From contig JANEZZ010001865.1 of NCBI GenBank assembly GCA_026122225.1, positions 558,001 to 622,000 of the forward strand: a DNA stretch of 64,000 bases, in the 5' to 3' direction. The notes beneath the pieces are model-generated. The model did not search any database. It had not been told where the DNA came from and saw nothing but the letters and a program-made list of their open reading frames with translations. Of this stretch, positions 40,184 through 51,249 are shown one piece after another; within the stretch, counting starts at the first letter, position 1, and each line of letters begins with the position of its first letter. The position numbers and the translations under genes are program-made. The DNA is from Heloderma charlesbogerti (taxonomy: Eukaryota; Chordata; Lepidosauria; Squamata; Helodermatidae).

Positions 40184-40915
40184 TAGAGTGGCCAGGTGCC
40201 CTACTTTATAGAGGCCAGTCCTCTGTTTGAAGGCATCCTCTGAAGGGCTGGCCAGTCCAAGGCCAGTTTAAAGATAAGGGGCAGAATTCAATGCTGATCA
40301 TTCACTAGCAGAAATAACCGCTGATTCTGGACCACGCGCGGCCAGCCCTGCCACTTCTGGTCTGCAAGTGGCCCTTACCACTTGCAGAACTATGACTGAG
40401 TGCTTCTGGAGCAAAGCTGGAAATGCTCATTTCTGGAAGAGGGCAGGTTGGTGGACCTCTCCTATGTGAACTCCACTGACCTGCCCCCTTCCAGAAACCA
40501 GCATTTCTGCTTGGTTCGGCTTGCCTCCAGAAGCGCTAAATCACGGTTCCGCAAGCGGTAGAGGCTGCTTGCACACTGGAAGTGGCAGGTGTGCAAGGGC
40601 CACGTGTGCAAGGGCAGCCTTGGGTTCTGCCCAAAGAACCCCAGGAAAGGAGAGCAGGCAGATGCTTTGAAGTCACCCATTAGCACCTGGACAGCAGCCT
40701 AAGCAAGCACACAGGTTACCTGGTCACAATCTTCCCCACTAGGGTGAGATGTATTGTATTTCTGTTTAAAGTATAGTGATTTTTCCTAAGTTTGCATCTA
40801 CTACATAGAAATTAGAATATGCAAATGTTATGCAAATCTGTGCCCTCTTTTGTCTTCTTTTTAAAAGAAATGGTTGCATTTCCTCTTTTTTGGTGATGTG
40901 TAATTGGGCACCTTA
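40184..40915. mobile_element. TAGGGTGGCCAC-family element with a nested fold-back
   Basis: It begins tagagtggccaggtgcccta and ends aattgggcacctta. It matches 50717-51029 on the left (ctactttatagaggccagtc, ggccagtccaagg) and right (gcacacaggttacctg, tagggtgagatgta). About 360 bases at 40282-40640 have no counterpart there and form a separate insertion. The flanks cccgtgtt and tccgcctt agree at 5 of 8. Confidence 0.65.
40282..40640. repeat. Fold-back insertion inside 40184-40915
   Basis: The sequence is palindromic about 40468. ggagcaaagctggaaatgct, catttctggaagagggcagg and ctccta pair with cctgcccccttccagaaacc, agcatttctgcttggttc. Outer segments (gccacttctggtctgcaagt, gcaagcggtagag) also pair. 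It is non-coding. Confidence 0.6.
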
Positions 40916-41861
40916 TCCGCCTTTTTGGTGGAGGCTGATCCCTCGGAATGGGGCTTGAGAGATTGGGATGGTCATGGAAAAGGAGGAGGAGGAAGTGGTC
41001 TGCTGGAGCCTGGCATTGTTTGTAGTTAACCATCTAGTAACATAAAATTAAATTAACATCTCCTTTGTGAGCAAGGACCCCAACACTTGAATCCCTGTTC
41101 ACCTTGCCCATTGCTGTGCCCTTTGCCAACAACAAAAGGGTTCAAAGCTAGAAATGGGCCTATTTAGCTGTCATTAATCATTCATACTGTTCAAACACAT
41201 CATCCTGTAACTGAAGAGGGGTTAATGGTGGCTAAGCTTGAGGCTGTTGTCAAAAGTAGGTTTAACTTTCTATGAACTCACTGGACACAAAGAATGCAGC
41301 CTGCTTACTATTCCGAATGTCACCAGCTAGCCGCAAACCGATGATTACTAATGGTAATTAAATACCTCTGAAGCCATTTGTACCAATAACAAAGAGTTAC
41401 TGTCAGGACTTGAATGAGGTCCATCTGCCTATTTGGGAAGGACGTTAACACCATGTAAGTGATAAAGCAGATGGCAGCCCCCAAAATAAATGGTTTGTTT
41501 GGTTATCAAAGATTTGTTATTAGAGCCCCTCGTTCTCTGGGTGGACTTGATTCCCCCTCGCAGAGAAAATGTGAACAGTTTAGTTGTTTAATAGCACCAC
41601 TTAGTCATTTGTTCTTGTCTTTTGCCGAGAATGCCCAAGGAAGGTGTCCAGTCACCCTGCCCGCCCCCTTCTCAGTGAATCTCTACTCTGCTAATTCATT
41701 GGGAGAAAGCCTCTCTGCCTAGTTAGCCACCGCTCCCTTGGCTACAAGGAATCCTTGGCTTACACTCTAGAAGGGGAACAACCTTCTGATGTGAAACTTG
41801 GAACTTACCCAGGGCTGTGTCATCTTTTACAGCAGACTGTCCTTTGTTTTGTTTTAGACTC
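40916..41861. other. Unassigned, largely unique-looking stretch
   Basis: 41230-41460 is repeat-free with ttactaatggtaattaaata and may be conserved non-coding DNA. The 87-codon plus frame 41459-41722 has no recognisable domain. Confidence 0.45.
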
Positions 41862-41960
41862 TATTTTGTTTCGGACTACACATCCCATAAGCCGACCATT
41901 CACTATGCTGTCTGGGGCTCATGGGAGTTGCAGCCCAAAACATTTGGAGGCCACAGCAAT
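41862..41960. repeat. Short fold-back repeat (hAT-type)
   Basis: ggactacacatcccataagc, then gctgtctggggctcatggga and gttgcagcccaaaacatttg, match the family at 57625-57757 and 54236-54335. Confidence 0.55.
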
Positions 41961-41984
41961 GGGCTGTCCCTGAATGAATACCAG

Positions 41985-42125
41985 GTGCTGAGGGACAGCA
42001 GCAGGAGAGCATGATGGCCTTCACACCTTGCTTCTGGGGTTCTCAGAAGCATCTGTTGGCCACTACAGGGAGCAGACCAGCTGGATCCTTGGTCAGGTCC
42101 AGCAGGGCTCTTCTTATGTTCGTAT
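41985..42125 (+). mobile_element. CR1 3' UTR fragment
   Basis: ggttctcagaagcatctgtt, then ggccactacagggagcagac, ends with ggtcaggtccagcagggctc and ttcttatgttcgtatg, the CR1 terminus seen elsewhere in this window. Confidence 0.72.
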
Positions 42126-42284
42126 GAATGGATCTCCCTTGCTCAGGCAACCAAGGTGAGGCTCATGGTGTGTTACATCCCATTGACAGGTTCATTGCCC
42201 ACTAGAACTACCTGGCAAGACTGTTGTCCCATTCTAGTTGCACTAGTTAGACAGGTTGGACATGACAACGTGGCTGGTGATGTG

Positions 42285-42500
42285 CATTTATTTATTATTT
42301 ATTTATTATATCCCAGCTTTTTTCCTCTAAGGACCCCAAGCTGGCTTACATTGTCTCCTTCCTCTTCTCCATTTTTATCTTCACATCAACCATGTGAGGA
42401 TGGTTGGGCTAAGAGTCAGTGACTGGCATAAAGTCACCCAGTGAGCTTCATGGAGACTAGAACCCGGATCTCCCAGTCCAACAGTTTAATCTTTACACAC
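42285..42500 (-). mobile_element. Sauria/ACA-type tRNA-derived SINE
   Basis: On the minus strand the head (aagattaaactgttggactg, ggagatccgggttctagtct), core (tgaagctcactgggtgactt) and tail (aagataaaaatggagaagag, ccagcttggggtcc) are in order. It ends in an ATAAATAAAT tail at 42285-42308. Confidence 0.78.
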
Positions 42501-43380
42501 TTTACAGATGAATGCACCTCCTCTCCACATTCTGCTCAAACTAGTCAACTACACACAAGATGGCTGGGAAACCAGGGAGTTCCAGCCTGATTTCCTCACC
42601 AATCCCACCCCACACCTGCAAAACTGCCCCCTTCACACCCTTTTGGAAAGGGTTGCAAAAACCACTGACTTTTTTTTTTTGCTGGGGTCTAAAATGTTCA
42701 TGAAATGTGCCCCCCCTTTCAACTCAGCACTCAGTGAAACAGATGTGTACAACCTCCCTTTTTCCAATTAAGAGTCAAGATGAAAAAAGCCAAATGCCTC
42801 TCTTAAAAAAGAAGCAGAAGCAGAAGCTAACTGCCCTGGAAAAAAAGAAAAAGAAAATCTTTAACTGGCTTTTTATCCTAAGGGCAAGTAAAGGAAAACT
42901 GTTCTGTTGTGAAGTGCAACACACACAAAAACTGTGCCTAAGGCATTTTAACTCCTCATTAAATCCCTGGCAGACAACCAGCATGTCATATATCATGTCT
43001 TAACTGCAACAGCTGCATTTGCATCTGCTTTTCTGCTTTTAAATGCTCCTCTCTGCATGTGCCAGTGAGAGACAGAAAAGGGTGGGGGCGGGGGGAAGAC
43101 CCAGATGGCCAGCAATATGGTTTTGCAATGCAATGGGGCATCCATTGATGGCAGAAGTTACCTTGCTCCATACTGGTACAGTTCTGGCTTTCAATGAATA
43201 GGTCACAGTTCCCTTCACCTGCTCTCAGACCTGATCTGTGTTTTTCACTGTGGCATCTGTATACCTTGAGGTTATGCTAGGACATTGGTGTGCACGGCAC
43301 ACAGAGATCATGCTTTGACTGATGTACGTGCAGTGAATTTCAGGGGATACTGCGGTGATCCTCTTAGCTGGTGGCTGCCC
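42501..43380. other. Unassigned stretch
   Basis: Short poly-T (42668-42680) and A-rich (42798-42860) runs are present. No gene or repeat family was recognised. Confidence 0.45.
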
Positions 43381-43478
43381 TTTTATTTTTACCCAGAATG
43401 CCATGGAATAATGCTACATCTTGATTTATTCCTGTTCCAGGGCATTCTGGGGAAATAAAATGGCAGCCCCCAGCCAAG
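43381..43478. repeat. Short fold-back repeat, CAGAATGCC type
   Basis: ttttatttttacccagaatg, then cc, pairs with ggcattctggggaaataaaa. Similar arms occur at 28836-28912 and 45044-45190, usually joined to aaatggcagc. Confidence 0.6.
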
Positions 43479-43635
43479 AGGAGTTGAGTGCTAGTGAGTT
43501 TTACTCTCCCTCCGTGAAGACTCTCCTGTGTCAGTAGGAGTCCTTCACTGCCTATTGCCTCCCTTCCCAAGAGAAGAGGTGGACTCTGGACTGGCAGAGA
43601 AGGCATGGTAGCAGTGGAGACAGGATGCAAGTGAG

Positions 43636-44191
43636 TGTCAGGGTGGATACTGAGCCCATAGATCCACAGAGGAGTTCTGATTCTGAGGAGGACCAACCAC
43701 CTGTGGGAGAGGAGCTCGCTCATCTCTCACAGGCACAGCGGCAGGGAGAGATTCCTCCTGCCTGCATTCTTGAGAGAGATAGTGACCCTAGCAGTGAGAG
43801 AGCAGGGGATGGGATCTTGCTGGATGCTCGGCGGAGACGGAGATGGCGGTGCCTGATGGACGGCGCCAAGAGGCGGCGCTCTGCCCGCTTGGCGCTAAAA
43901 CAATGGTCGCATCCTGAGGATCCTCGGGTAAGAGGAAGGACCTCTCTATAGCCCATAAGTTCAGAGTTTTCCCGCTCTTCCCCTTCAAACGGGGACCAAC
44001 TGCCTTACCCGGAGCTTAGGCTACTCTGCTAACTACCCCAGTGCATTTCCTTGCTTAGTCGTTGGTGATTAGCATCTGAAAGAGTCATTAAGTTGTAAAG
44101 GAATAAAGCCTTGGAAAGAATCCCTTTCATCTGTGTCATGAGTTGGCTATTGGAGGGGACTTAAAGAGGCGTTCCTAGAGCGTTCCTGACA
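43636..44191 (+). mobile_element. Solo LTR with 5-bp target duplication
   Basis: A 556-bp segment starts TGTCAGG and ends CCTGACA, perfect 7-bp inverted ends of the TG..CA type. The pentamer gtgag flanks it exactly at 43631-43635 and 44192-44196. AATAAA at 44102-44107 fits a polyadenylation signal about 85 bases before the end. No internal gag-pol region is present, so this is a solo LTR left by recombination. An open frame within it (to 43951) is Glu/Ser-rich then Arg-rich. The superfamily (Ty3/gypsy or ERV) cannot be decided. Orientation is set by the poly(A) signal. Confidence 0.85.
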
Positions 44192-44196
44192 GTGAG

Positions 44197-45043
44197 TTAG
44201 GCCCAACTTGAATGGGGCTGGACCTGACTAGAACTGGTATCAACAAATGTGGGTGGGGAGAGTTTGCATTTTGAGCTCACCCCTTCTAATGCTTGTACCA
44301 TGCCCACACCTCAAGAAGTTAACGCTAGCAGTGCTAGAATAGTGGGCCTCGCTGATGTCTGTGTGAACAAGCCACTATGACACTTCTTTGTCATAAATAT
44401 GTGAAATGTCTTCATGTGTCAAAGAAACCAGGACCCTTCACTTCTGCTACAAGAATCTAGCCCGATTTCTCACTTGGCAGGGGCCTGGAGTGCCCTCTTG
44501 GGCACTTTAGGGGCAGAGGAAGGTGCCATCTTAACCATTCCGACAGGCCTTCAGTAAGACAACTTGTGGTTGGCCAGTCACCACACATACACATTAGTGT
44601 CCATGCTGTTGCTACTCATCTAGACAACAGGGAAGTAACTGTTGCCCACTGCTCCTTAGATTCTTGACCCTGCATTCTTGCCCAGCGGATACCACGTCTC
44701 TTTGAGCCCTTTTTGTATGAACTTGATGCACTGATGATAGTTGGAAGAGCTCGGTAGCTTCCGAGACTCCTGGCTGAATGCAGGGCTGCACTTCCAAAAG
44801 CATAATCATCCAACTCTCTGTACCAAGTAGGTGGGAGCTCCATGCAAGCTGGATTAAAAGCAATGAAATAGTGCATCAGCCCTCCGAGTGAGATGTACTT
44901 TCAGCAATTGTAACAATGGATATAGTGGAAAGATGATCTATTTCAAGTATAGTGGATACAATCCCAGAGTATTAATTAGAGCTGTGTAGCCACATTGTGG
45001 CGCAGCTAAGATGGAACTGGTGTGCAGCCGACCACCCATTGTC
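44197..45043. other. Unassigned stretch
   Basis: No gene, RNA or repeat was recognised. Confidence 0.45.
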
Positions 45044-45190
45044 ATGTCATTCCAGGGCATTCCTTGGGGTAATGACAGCCAGCACAAAAAAATGGCCGCT
45101 CCTCTTGATGGCTGCCTTTCCTCCCTGGAATGCCCCAGAATGACGCAATGTTCAGAACATTCTGGGAAAATAAAAATATGCTCACCAGGA
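45044..45190. repeat. Fold-back repeat, CATTCCAGGGCATT type
   Basis: gtcattccagggcattcctt, then ggggtaatgac, pairs with ctccctggaatgccccagaa, then tgacgc. A second inner pair is caatgttcagaacattctgg. It belongs with the CAGAATGCC fold-backs at 28836 and 43381. Confidence 0.5.
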
Positions 45191-45327
45191 GGTGGCCTCT
45201 AAAATCAGCTGCTGTGGCTCGAGAAAGGTAAGCCTCCCTCCCCAAATGAGTGACAAATGGGTACAAAACAAATGAGATAATGAAAACAAAGCCATTAGTG
45301 TCCATTCATATCCTTTTGTTCACCTCT

Positions 45328-46025
45328 GCCATATCTACACGGGGCATTTACTCTGGTTCTACTGAGCCCCCAAGACGATAGTGGCAGATGACGTATGCCC
45401 CTCTCCATAGCAAGCCCGGTTTTTCATGCTTTAAAAACTGCATTATTGCAAACTGGTTTTGTGATGGATTTTCCCGTCGTGGCAGCTTCAGCGTAGTTTT
45501 GGTGTCCATGTGACCTTAACTGCCTTCAGTGCAGGCTTGGGGGGGGGAGAGCAGCACTGATTGGCAGAAGGGAAAGTGGCGTCATTAAAGGGTGGATCTG
45601 AACAAGCGTAGCTACGAAGGACAGCAACAATATTAACAGCCCATTGCCTTCAAAGGAGGCTTCTTCCTCCTGCCAAGAAAGGGTGGGCAGAAGGAGGGAT
45701 GTTTTTCATGAATGTCTGCTTGGAAGTAACTCCTCCATTGCACTTCATGAGCACATGAGGTAGGAGAGGGGGAGGGAGCAAGCCTCCACTCATTTGCTGT
45801 CCCGCACCTACGCAGTTGACGTTCTGTTCTAACTTGCGGGCCTCTGCCCACCCAACCTGAACCAATATGGTTCCAGGTGCTGTTTGCCCTGTGAAAGCAG
45901 TTTGTTTTTTTTAATGTATACACCACTTTACTGGCTACTGTTTGCCCTGGGAGGAGCTAACCTGATTTCATGAAAATCTCGATTCAAATGGAATCGCCTC
46001 AAAAACTGTCTCCGTGTAGATGGCC
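45328..46025. mobile_element. Possible DNA element with ATCTACACGG ends
   Basis: gccatatctacacggggcat at the left and gtctccgtgtagatggcccc at the right are inverted repeats 0.7 kb apart. The interior is non-coding, with a G-run at 45540-45547. No target duplication was identified, so this is tentative. Confidence 0.35.
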
Positions 46026-46040
46026 CCCTCATGGCATTTA

Positions 46041-46263
46041 GGGTGCTTCCAGATGTGGCGTTTATGGTGCAGCTGTCCTACCTCATTCATAGAGTTTTAT
46101 GAGGGTCTAGATGACAATGTCTTCTATTCATAACATTCCTGTGTTTTCCACAGCTTCTTCATTGTTTTCTCTTACTGCAGGAAATCTGTTAAGAAAGAAA
46201 AGATGGAATAGCTGCACCATCCTTCTGAATGATAATGCGAGGAGCCCCCATCTGGAAGTGCCC
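46041..46263. mobile_element. MITE, GGGTGCTTCCAGATG ends
   Basis: gggtgcttccagatgtggcg and ccccatctggaagtgccc are 15-bp near-perfect inverted ends, 223 bp overall. Subterminal ggtgcagctgtcctacctca pairs with gctgcaccatcc. A half copy is at 27529-27650. Confidence 0.68.
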
Positions 46264-47454
46264 GTATGTCATAACCAATGAAAGTTGAATAGAATGGGGC
46301 CCACTGAGTTCAATGTTTCATTTGTTACTAAATGAATGCACATCTCTACCTGAGGCCTGAACAGACCCAGGCTATGGTAACTCACCAGGTTATGTTCTGG
46401 CCCCTGTAATTCTGACTCAAATTATTTTTCACTTTGAAAAACCAAAAACCAAAGCTGTACATTAAAAATAATTAAACAAATAAATTAAACTTTTCTCAAA
46501 ATATTAACTGCATCATTTTAAGAATGAATGTGGTTGTACAATTTTACTATGGCCCATTTTGCATTGGCATAAACGATGTCATGGGCTTCTTGTATTCGAC
46601 TTCTTCCATCCCTGAAAGGAAATCTTGTAAAAAAGGCTATAAATATCCTCCCCCCACCCCTGCCTTATAGGCTGAGAAATTCTAAACCTGGAGTTTCTAC
46701 ACCCTTGAAAATGACTCTTTGCCCTAGTGTGCCTTCTCTTGTATGGAAATTCAGCTCAAACAAGCAGAACATTTCCTTGGGAGAGGGTCAGAGTGTTACA
46801 AGGCACATGCTTAAAGGTCAGGCAATGGGCCAAAGCAGACAGGAGAAGCAGAACAATCAAGGAAGAAGAGATGGACTGAAACCAAGTTGGAAAAACCAAG
46901 CAACAAGAGAAAAGCAACAAAGGATTGTATAAAGAAAACAAAAGGCGGCCCTGCCCGCTCCTGTAGCATTTACCTGTCGTCCACCTGGCAGGTAAACAAT
47001 GATTCCAAGTCTCAATAGATCTCCATGTGGCAAAGTCAATTCATCAACATGCGATGGTTCTGAGGTCAACTGAAATTCCTGTGGCGCCCAATGTATGAAC
47101 ATTTTCCCACCACACTGCTACAAATGACAACAAAAAAGAATTACAGAAGGGGATCTGTACCAAAGAGACAAGATGCAAATACAAACGTCAGTTGGTGCAT
47201 TCCCTGAGGCCATCTTCTCATGCACATATGCTAGAAGATAATCATGTACGGGATTGCAAAATTGTTGTCAGACATATCTATGATAACCCAGATCACACAT
47301 TCTGTTTATCTATGTGAGGAAGAAGTGTATTGTGTAAATAGGCCCTGGATTAGGTATGGGTGCGAATTTTGTTTGATTCATTTTTTGATAAGAACTTACA
47401 GAATTCACAATTCTCCTGACCCTCCCCCAGAAACAGGCCATAAACAAGTATAAT
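46264..47454. other. Unassigned stretch
   Basis: No gene was recognised. The 118-codon plus frame 46576-46932 has no domain, and its Lys/Gln-rich end reflects A-rich DNA. Confidence 0.45.
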
Positions 47455-48292
47455 TAGAAAAGGGATGTAGACTAAAACTGCCAATGCTATATGGCCTTTA
47501 TATAAATCTATCGTGGGACCACACTTAGAATACTGTGTACAGTTCTGGTTACCATGACTAAAAAAAGATATTGTAGAGCTGGAAAGGGCAACTAAGAAAA
47601 GGGCAACTAAGGGTGCAATCCTATGTCGGTTTAGACAGAAAAAAGTCCTACAACTTCCAACATTCCCCAGCCAGCTATGCTTTTTTCTGTCTAAACCTGC
47701 ATAGGATTGCGCCCTAAAATGATCAAGGGGTTGGAGCAACTCCCCTATGAGCGAATGTTACAACAGCTGGGCTTGTTTAGCTTGGAAAAAAAGGAGGGTA
47801 AGGGGAAACGTGATAGAGGTGTACAAAATTATGCATGCTGTGGAGAATGTGGATAGGGAGACATTTTTCTCCCTCTCTCATACTACTAGAACCTGGGGTC
47901 ATCCCATGAAGCTGATTGGTGGGAGATTCAGGACAGATAAAAGGAAGCACTTCTTCACACAGCACAGAGTTAAACTATGGAATTTGCTACCACAGGATGT
48001 AGTGATGGCCACCAATTTGGATGGCTTTAAAAGGGGGTTAGACAAATCCCTGGAGAAGTCTATCAATGGCTACTAGTCCTGAAGGCTGTGTGCTTCCTCC
48101 AGTATCAGAGGCAGTGTGCCTATGTATGTGCACCGGTTGCTGGGGAGCATGGGCAGTGTGTGTGTGTGCTGTTGTGCTTGTAACCTGCTTGTGGGTTCCT
48201 AATCAATGGCTGGTTGGCCACTGTGAGTGCAGAGTGTTTGACTGGATTGGCTTTTGGTCTGATCCAGCAGGGCTCTTCTTACGTTTTTATGT
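47455..48292 (+). pseudogene. CR1 LINE 3' end, interrupted by a MITE
   Basis: Frames read LYKSIVGPHLEYCVQFW (from tataaatctatcgtgggacc), ELERATK, then after the MITE IKGLEQLPYERML, RVRGNVIEVYKIMHAVENVD, MKLIGGRFRTDKRKHFFTQ, LWNLLPQDVVMATNLDGFK and GLDKSLEKSINGY. The 3' UTR ends tttggtctgatccagcaggg, ctcttcttacgtttttatg. This is the C-terminal end of the CR1 protein. It is 5' truncated with few breaks, the best-preserved CR1 here. Confidence 0.85.
47611..47714. mobile_element. 104-bp Harbinger-like MITE inside CR1
   Basis: It begins GGGTGCAATCCTATGTCGG and ends CATAGGATTGCGCCC, with flanking TAA at 47608-47610 and 47715-47717. Most of its length is one palindrome (tttagacagaaaaaagtcct against ttttttctgtctaaacc). 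Removing the element plus one TAA gives gggcaactaaaatgatcaag, continuous CR1 sequence. Confidence 0.85.
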
Positions 48293-48329
48293 CAGAAAGA
48301 ACCTGATTTTTTTTTTTTAAAGTCATGGA

Positions 48330-48703
48330 GGGAGCAATCCTGCGTGGATCAACAGTCGCCTCCGACCCCGGGGTCGACTGCCTATCCAGCACAGGGCAGG
48401 AGGAGTGGTGAGAAGCGGATCTCCTCCTTGCTTCCCTTGCCCTGCTTTAGTGGCTAGACAGCCAATTTCTGCTGTCTAGCTGCAGGACCTCGGGGCGCAG
48501 GAAGTGTTGTGCTGGCATTTCTGACCTCCCTGCCCCGCCCTGTCCCCTGGAACGCCCATTTTCGCTGCTCTTACGAGCACAGAGCACAGGGCCTATCTGC
48601 ACTGCCTATGAGGCAGCATGGGAGGGGGTAGGGGTCGGTTCTCCAGGAACCAACCTATCCTATGGGCATCTAGCCACTGACTAGTGGCCGTAGGTTTGCG
48701 CCC
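48330..48703. mobile_element. Harbinger-like MITE (374 bp)
   Basis: It begins GGGAGCAATCCTGCGTGG and ends GTAGGTTTGCGCCC followed by TAA. It is in reverse orientation relative to 15050-15490, sharing cgactgcctatccag, ctagacagccaatttctgct, ctgcctatgaggcagcatg and ggttctccaggaaccaacct. The left TAA is degraded to gga. Confidence 0.7.
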
Positions 48704-50301
48704 TAACAGGATGGAAAGAACTTGAGTTTTTTTTTTCTTTTAAAATGGGTATGTCAGGAAGCAAAACCAATGGGTTCTTCCTTCCCTTCCCTTGGTGCTC
48801 TTCAGCACAGCTGAGTTTTTAAGCTACCGCCATAGTAAACTGTTGTATTTGAGGTTGGGATAAGCCAAAACTACCCACAAAATGTCATAAACATTTGTGG
48901 CAGTGTCAAACAATGCCTCCTAGTTTGGGTGATTTCCCCCCCCCCCACTCCTGGTGAAAATGGTTAAGTTTCATTTACATTGCCCTTGATTGCAGTCACT
49001 CCTGGCAACACAGCATTGTGATACCATCACCATGTAATCCCCGATTGGTTGAAATGACCCTTGTGACTTACCCAGGAAGGAGAACAAAGCAAAAGAACCA
49101 GCGGTAGAGGTAAGAATAACACCACAGTAGGAGCTGGCAGAAGAAATGATGACATGACAACAAAAAGTGAAAATTCACACAAAGTGGGAAATATTTCTAC
49201 CCTATCAAAATAAATATTTTGACCTGAAAATCAAAACTGGAAAAGTTCTGGTGTAGCCCAGATTTCAAGGGCTGTGAAAGGATATGGAAGTTCAGTCTAT
49301 TCTGCTTCATCTGTGATGGCTGTTTTACACATTCAAGCAATCATTGCAGACAGCCTGTTTTGTTGTTCATTTCAGTGGACAGTTCCTGCAAGACAACTGG
49401 CCCTTAGACGAAGGATCCCACACAGACTAAGCCAATCAATGGTGACTAAAGTAACAATAAAAATGGATTAAATAAAAAAAGGGGAAATGTGTTGTGTTCA
49501 CCAGAGACACCATATTTGGTGGTAACAGGCTTACACTGTGGAATAAGAGGGTTCAATTGAGTCTAGCAATGGGTGATGGTTTCTTTCCCCCGCCCCGTTC
49601 GGCGGAGTTGAGTATCCAGATACACTCTCTTTTGTGCTAAAAATAGCAAAGGGCAATATTTGAAAGAAATCAGGATAGAGGAACTGATCCATTATTGATA
49701 GAAATTTCAAGTCAGCTGGCCAATCTGTTTTGTACTGTGGTCAACCCTCAATTTTTAATGAAGGAACTTATGAGAGTCACAGAGGGTGTAAACGGGTGAC
49801 CTCTGAATGATACCTAGCAGCAAAAGTTCCCATCATAGAATGGAGCTGCCTCTGTTTACATCTTTTCTTAGCTTTACCTCAACCTGACCTTGGCTTTTGA
49901 AGGTAAAAGAAACAATACCATCAGGCACAATACCTTGACTCAGACAGGAAAGGCAGATTTAGGAAGATGCGCAACCCTGAAAGAATACTAAACAAACCAA
50001 CCTGGTCACCTTTTGTGCAGTTTCCATACATTACCCTCTGTTTTAATACCCTTGTCCTGTTGTGCTGTACACACCTCCTGTTTGTTGAGACCCTGTTTAA
50101 TCAAACAGTTCTCATAAAGGCAATTCTGTTTGGAGTCAAGCAACACAAACACAGGAAGAGGCACGGCCCACTGAAAAGGAAGAGCAGCAATGAGGTCAAG
50201 AAACCTGAAGGTGGGCTGGGCCATTTTTGCATGTCAACATGCAAAAATGGAAGAGTTTGTTATGTGCCCCCCCCAGCAGCTTTTGGGTGGAATTTTGCAC
50301 T
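48704..50301. other. Long unassigned stretch
   Basis: No gene or repeat was recognised. Short homopolymer runs occur (T at 48728, C at 48938). Near 50223, gccatttttgcatgtcaaca and tgcaaaaatgg form a small palindrome. Confidence 0.45.
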
Positions 50302-50309
50302 CTTTATAT

Positions 50310-50640
50310 TGGGGTAAGTAAAGTGGCACCCATGGGCACCTTTCATGGTGCCCACTGAGGTGCCCTACCCCTCCTAATTTTTTATTATTATTTTTAAATA
50401 ACAGCATTTCTTGCTGGCAGCTGGGATCACTTCAAAGCAAAGTCAGGGCCTCTGGCTGCTCCCATCTTGTTTTCCCATGAATGCCTCTGGGCCACACAGA
50501 GACATTCTTAGCAAATGAAGATGACAGGTGGCTCCAGGCTGATGCTTTCATCTGCAGCGCACCCATTTTGTGGGGGTGCCCAGGACAGTTTCTCAAATTG
50601 CCAGATGTGCCCATGGGCTCAACACCATTGCCTACTTCTG
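50310..50640. mobile_element. hAT-like MITE with 8-bp target duplication
   Basis: A 331-bp element begins tggggtaagtaaagtggcac and ends caacaccattgcctacttctg. It is flanked by ctttatat (50302-50309) and ctctatat (50641-50648), matching 7 of 8. The interior matches 33961-34309 in the same orientation (tttcatggtgcccactgagg, gctggcagctgggat, gacagtttctcaaattgcca). Confidence 0.8.
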
Positions 50641-50716
50641 CTCTATATGAAATCCTGTATTTAATTCTTGATACACCTTAGAATCTTAGGTAGCAGGGCT
50701 GGGAGAGATCCCCCCC

Positions 50717-51029
50717 CCCGGGCAGCCATGTGTCCTACATTGCAGAGGACAGTCCAATATTTGTTGATGTCCTCTCTTTGAAGGGCTGTCCAGTCCAAGT
50801 CCTACTAAAGATAAAGAACCATAGGAAGGGAACATGGGACCCTTGAAGTTGCCCAGCAACAGTTAACACTTGGATGGGAGACTGAGCAGGCACACAGGTA
50901 ACCTGTCATTGTCTTCACCACTATGGTGAGATGTTTTGTATTTCTCTTTCTATTTAAAAATAGAAAGACTTCACATACGAAAGACATTGCTCCTCTTTTC
51001 TGGTGATGCCTACGTAGGTGGCCACCCTA
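50717..51029. mobile_element. TAGGGTGGCCAC-family element
   Basis: The right end is gtaggtggccaccctA, the inverse of the TAGGGTGGCCAC start at 51971. The left end here is degraded (gggcagccatgtgtccta). Internal marks are cattgcagaggacagtccaa, gggctgtccagtccaagtcc, cacacaggtaacctgtc and tatggtgagatg. At 50863-50882 it contains ttaacacttggatgggagac, close to a 5S rRNA segment. Confidence 0.65.
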
Positions 51030-51249
51030 TTCTAAGCCCTCAGCATACTTGTTTCAGCACTGTAGAACCTGGTAAATTGTTGCTAGTAGATAAAGGCTAT
51101 TTAGTAATGGTTGTTGAGACATTTTCTTTCAAAGAATGAGCAGAACTGTTTGACTTCTCATTGAAGAGTTTTGGAGAGCAGAAACCCCTCAATTCTGCTC
51201 TCCACCCAAGCTCTGGCATGTTTCCACTCCTTTCCAGGCTTGTGTTTTG
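51030..51249. other. Unassigned spacer
   Basis: No recognised content. The last 8 bases, gtgttttg, are the left target duplication of the next element. Confidence 0.4.

Noticed and set aside
43625..43951. The 108-codon frame as a host gene
   Set aside because: It starts 11 bases outside the solo LTR and lies otherwise within it, so its Met is in flanking DNA. It is treated as part of the LTR.
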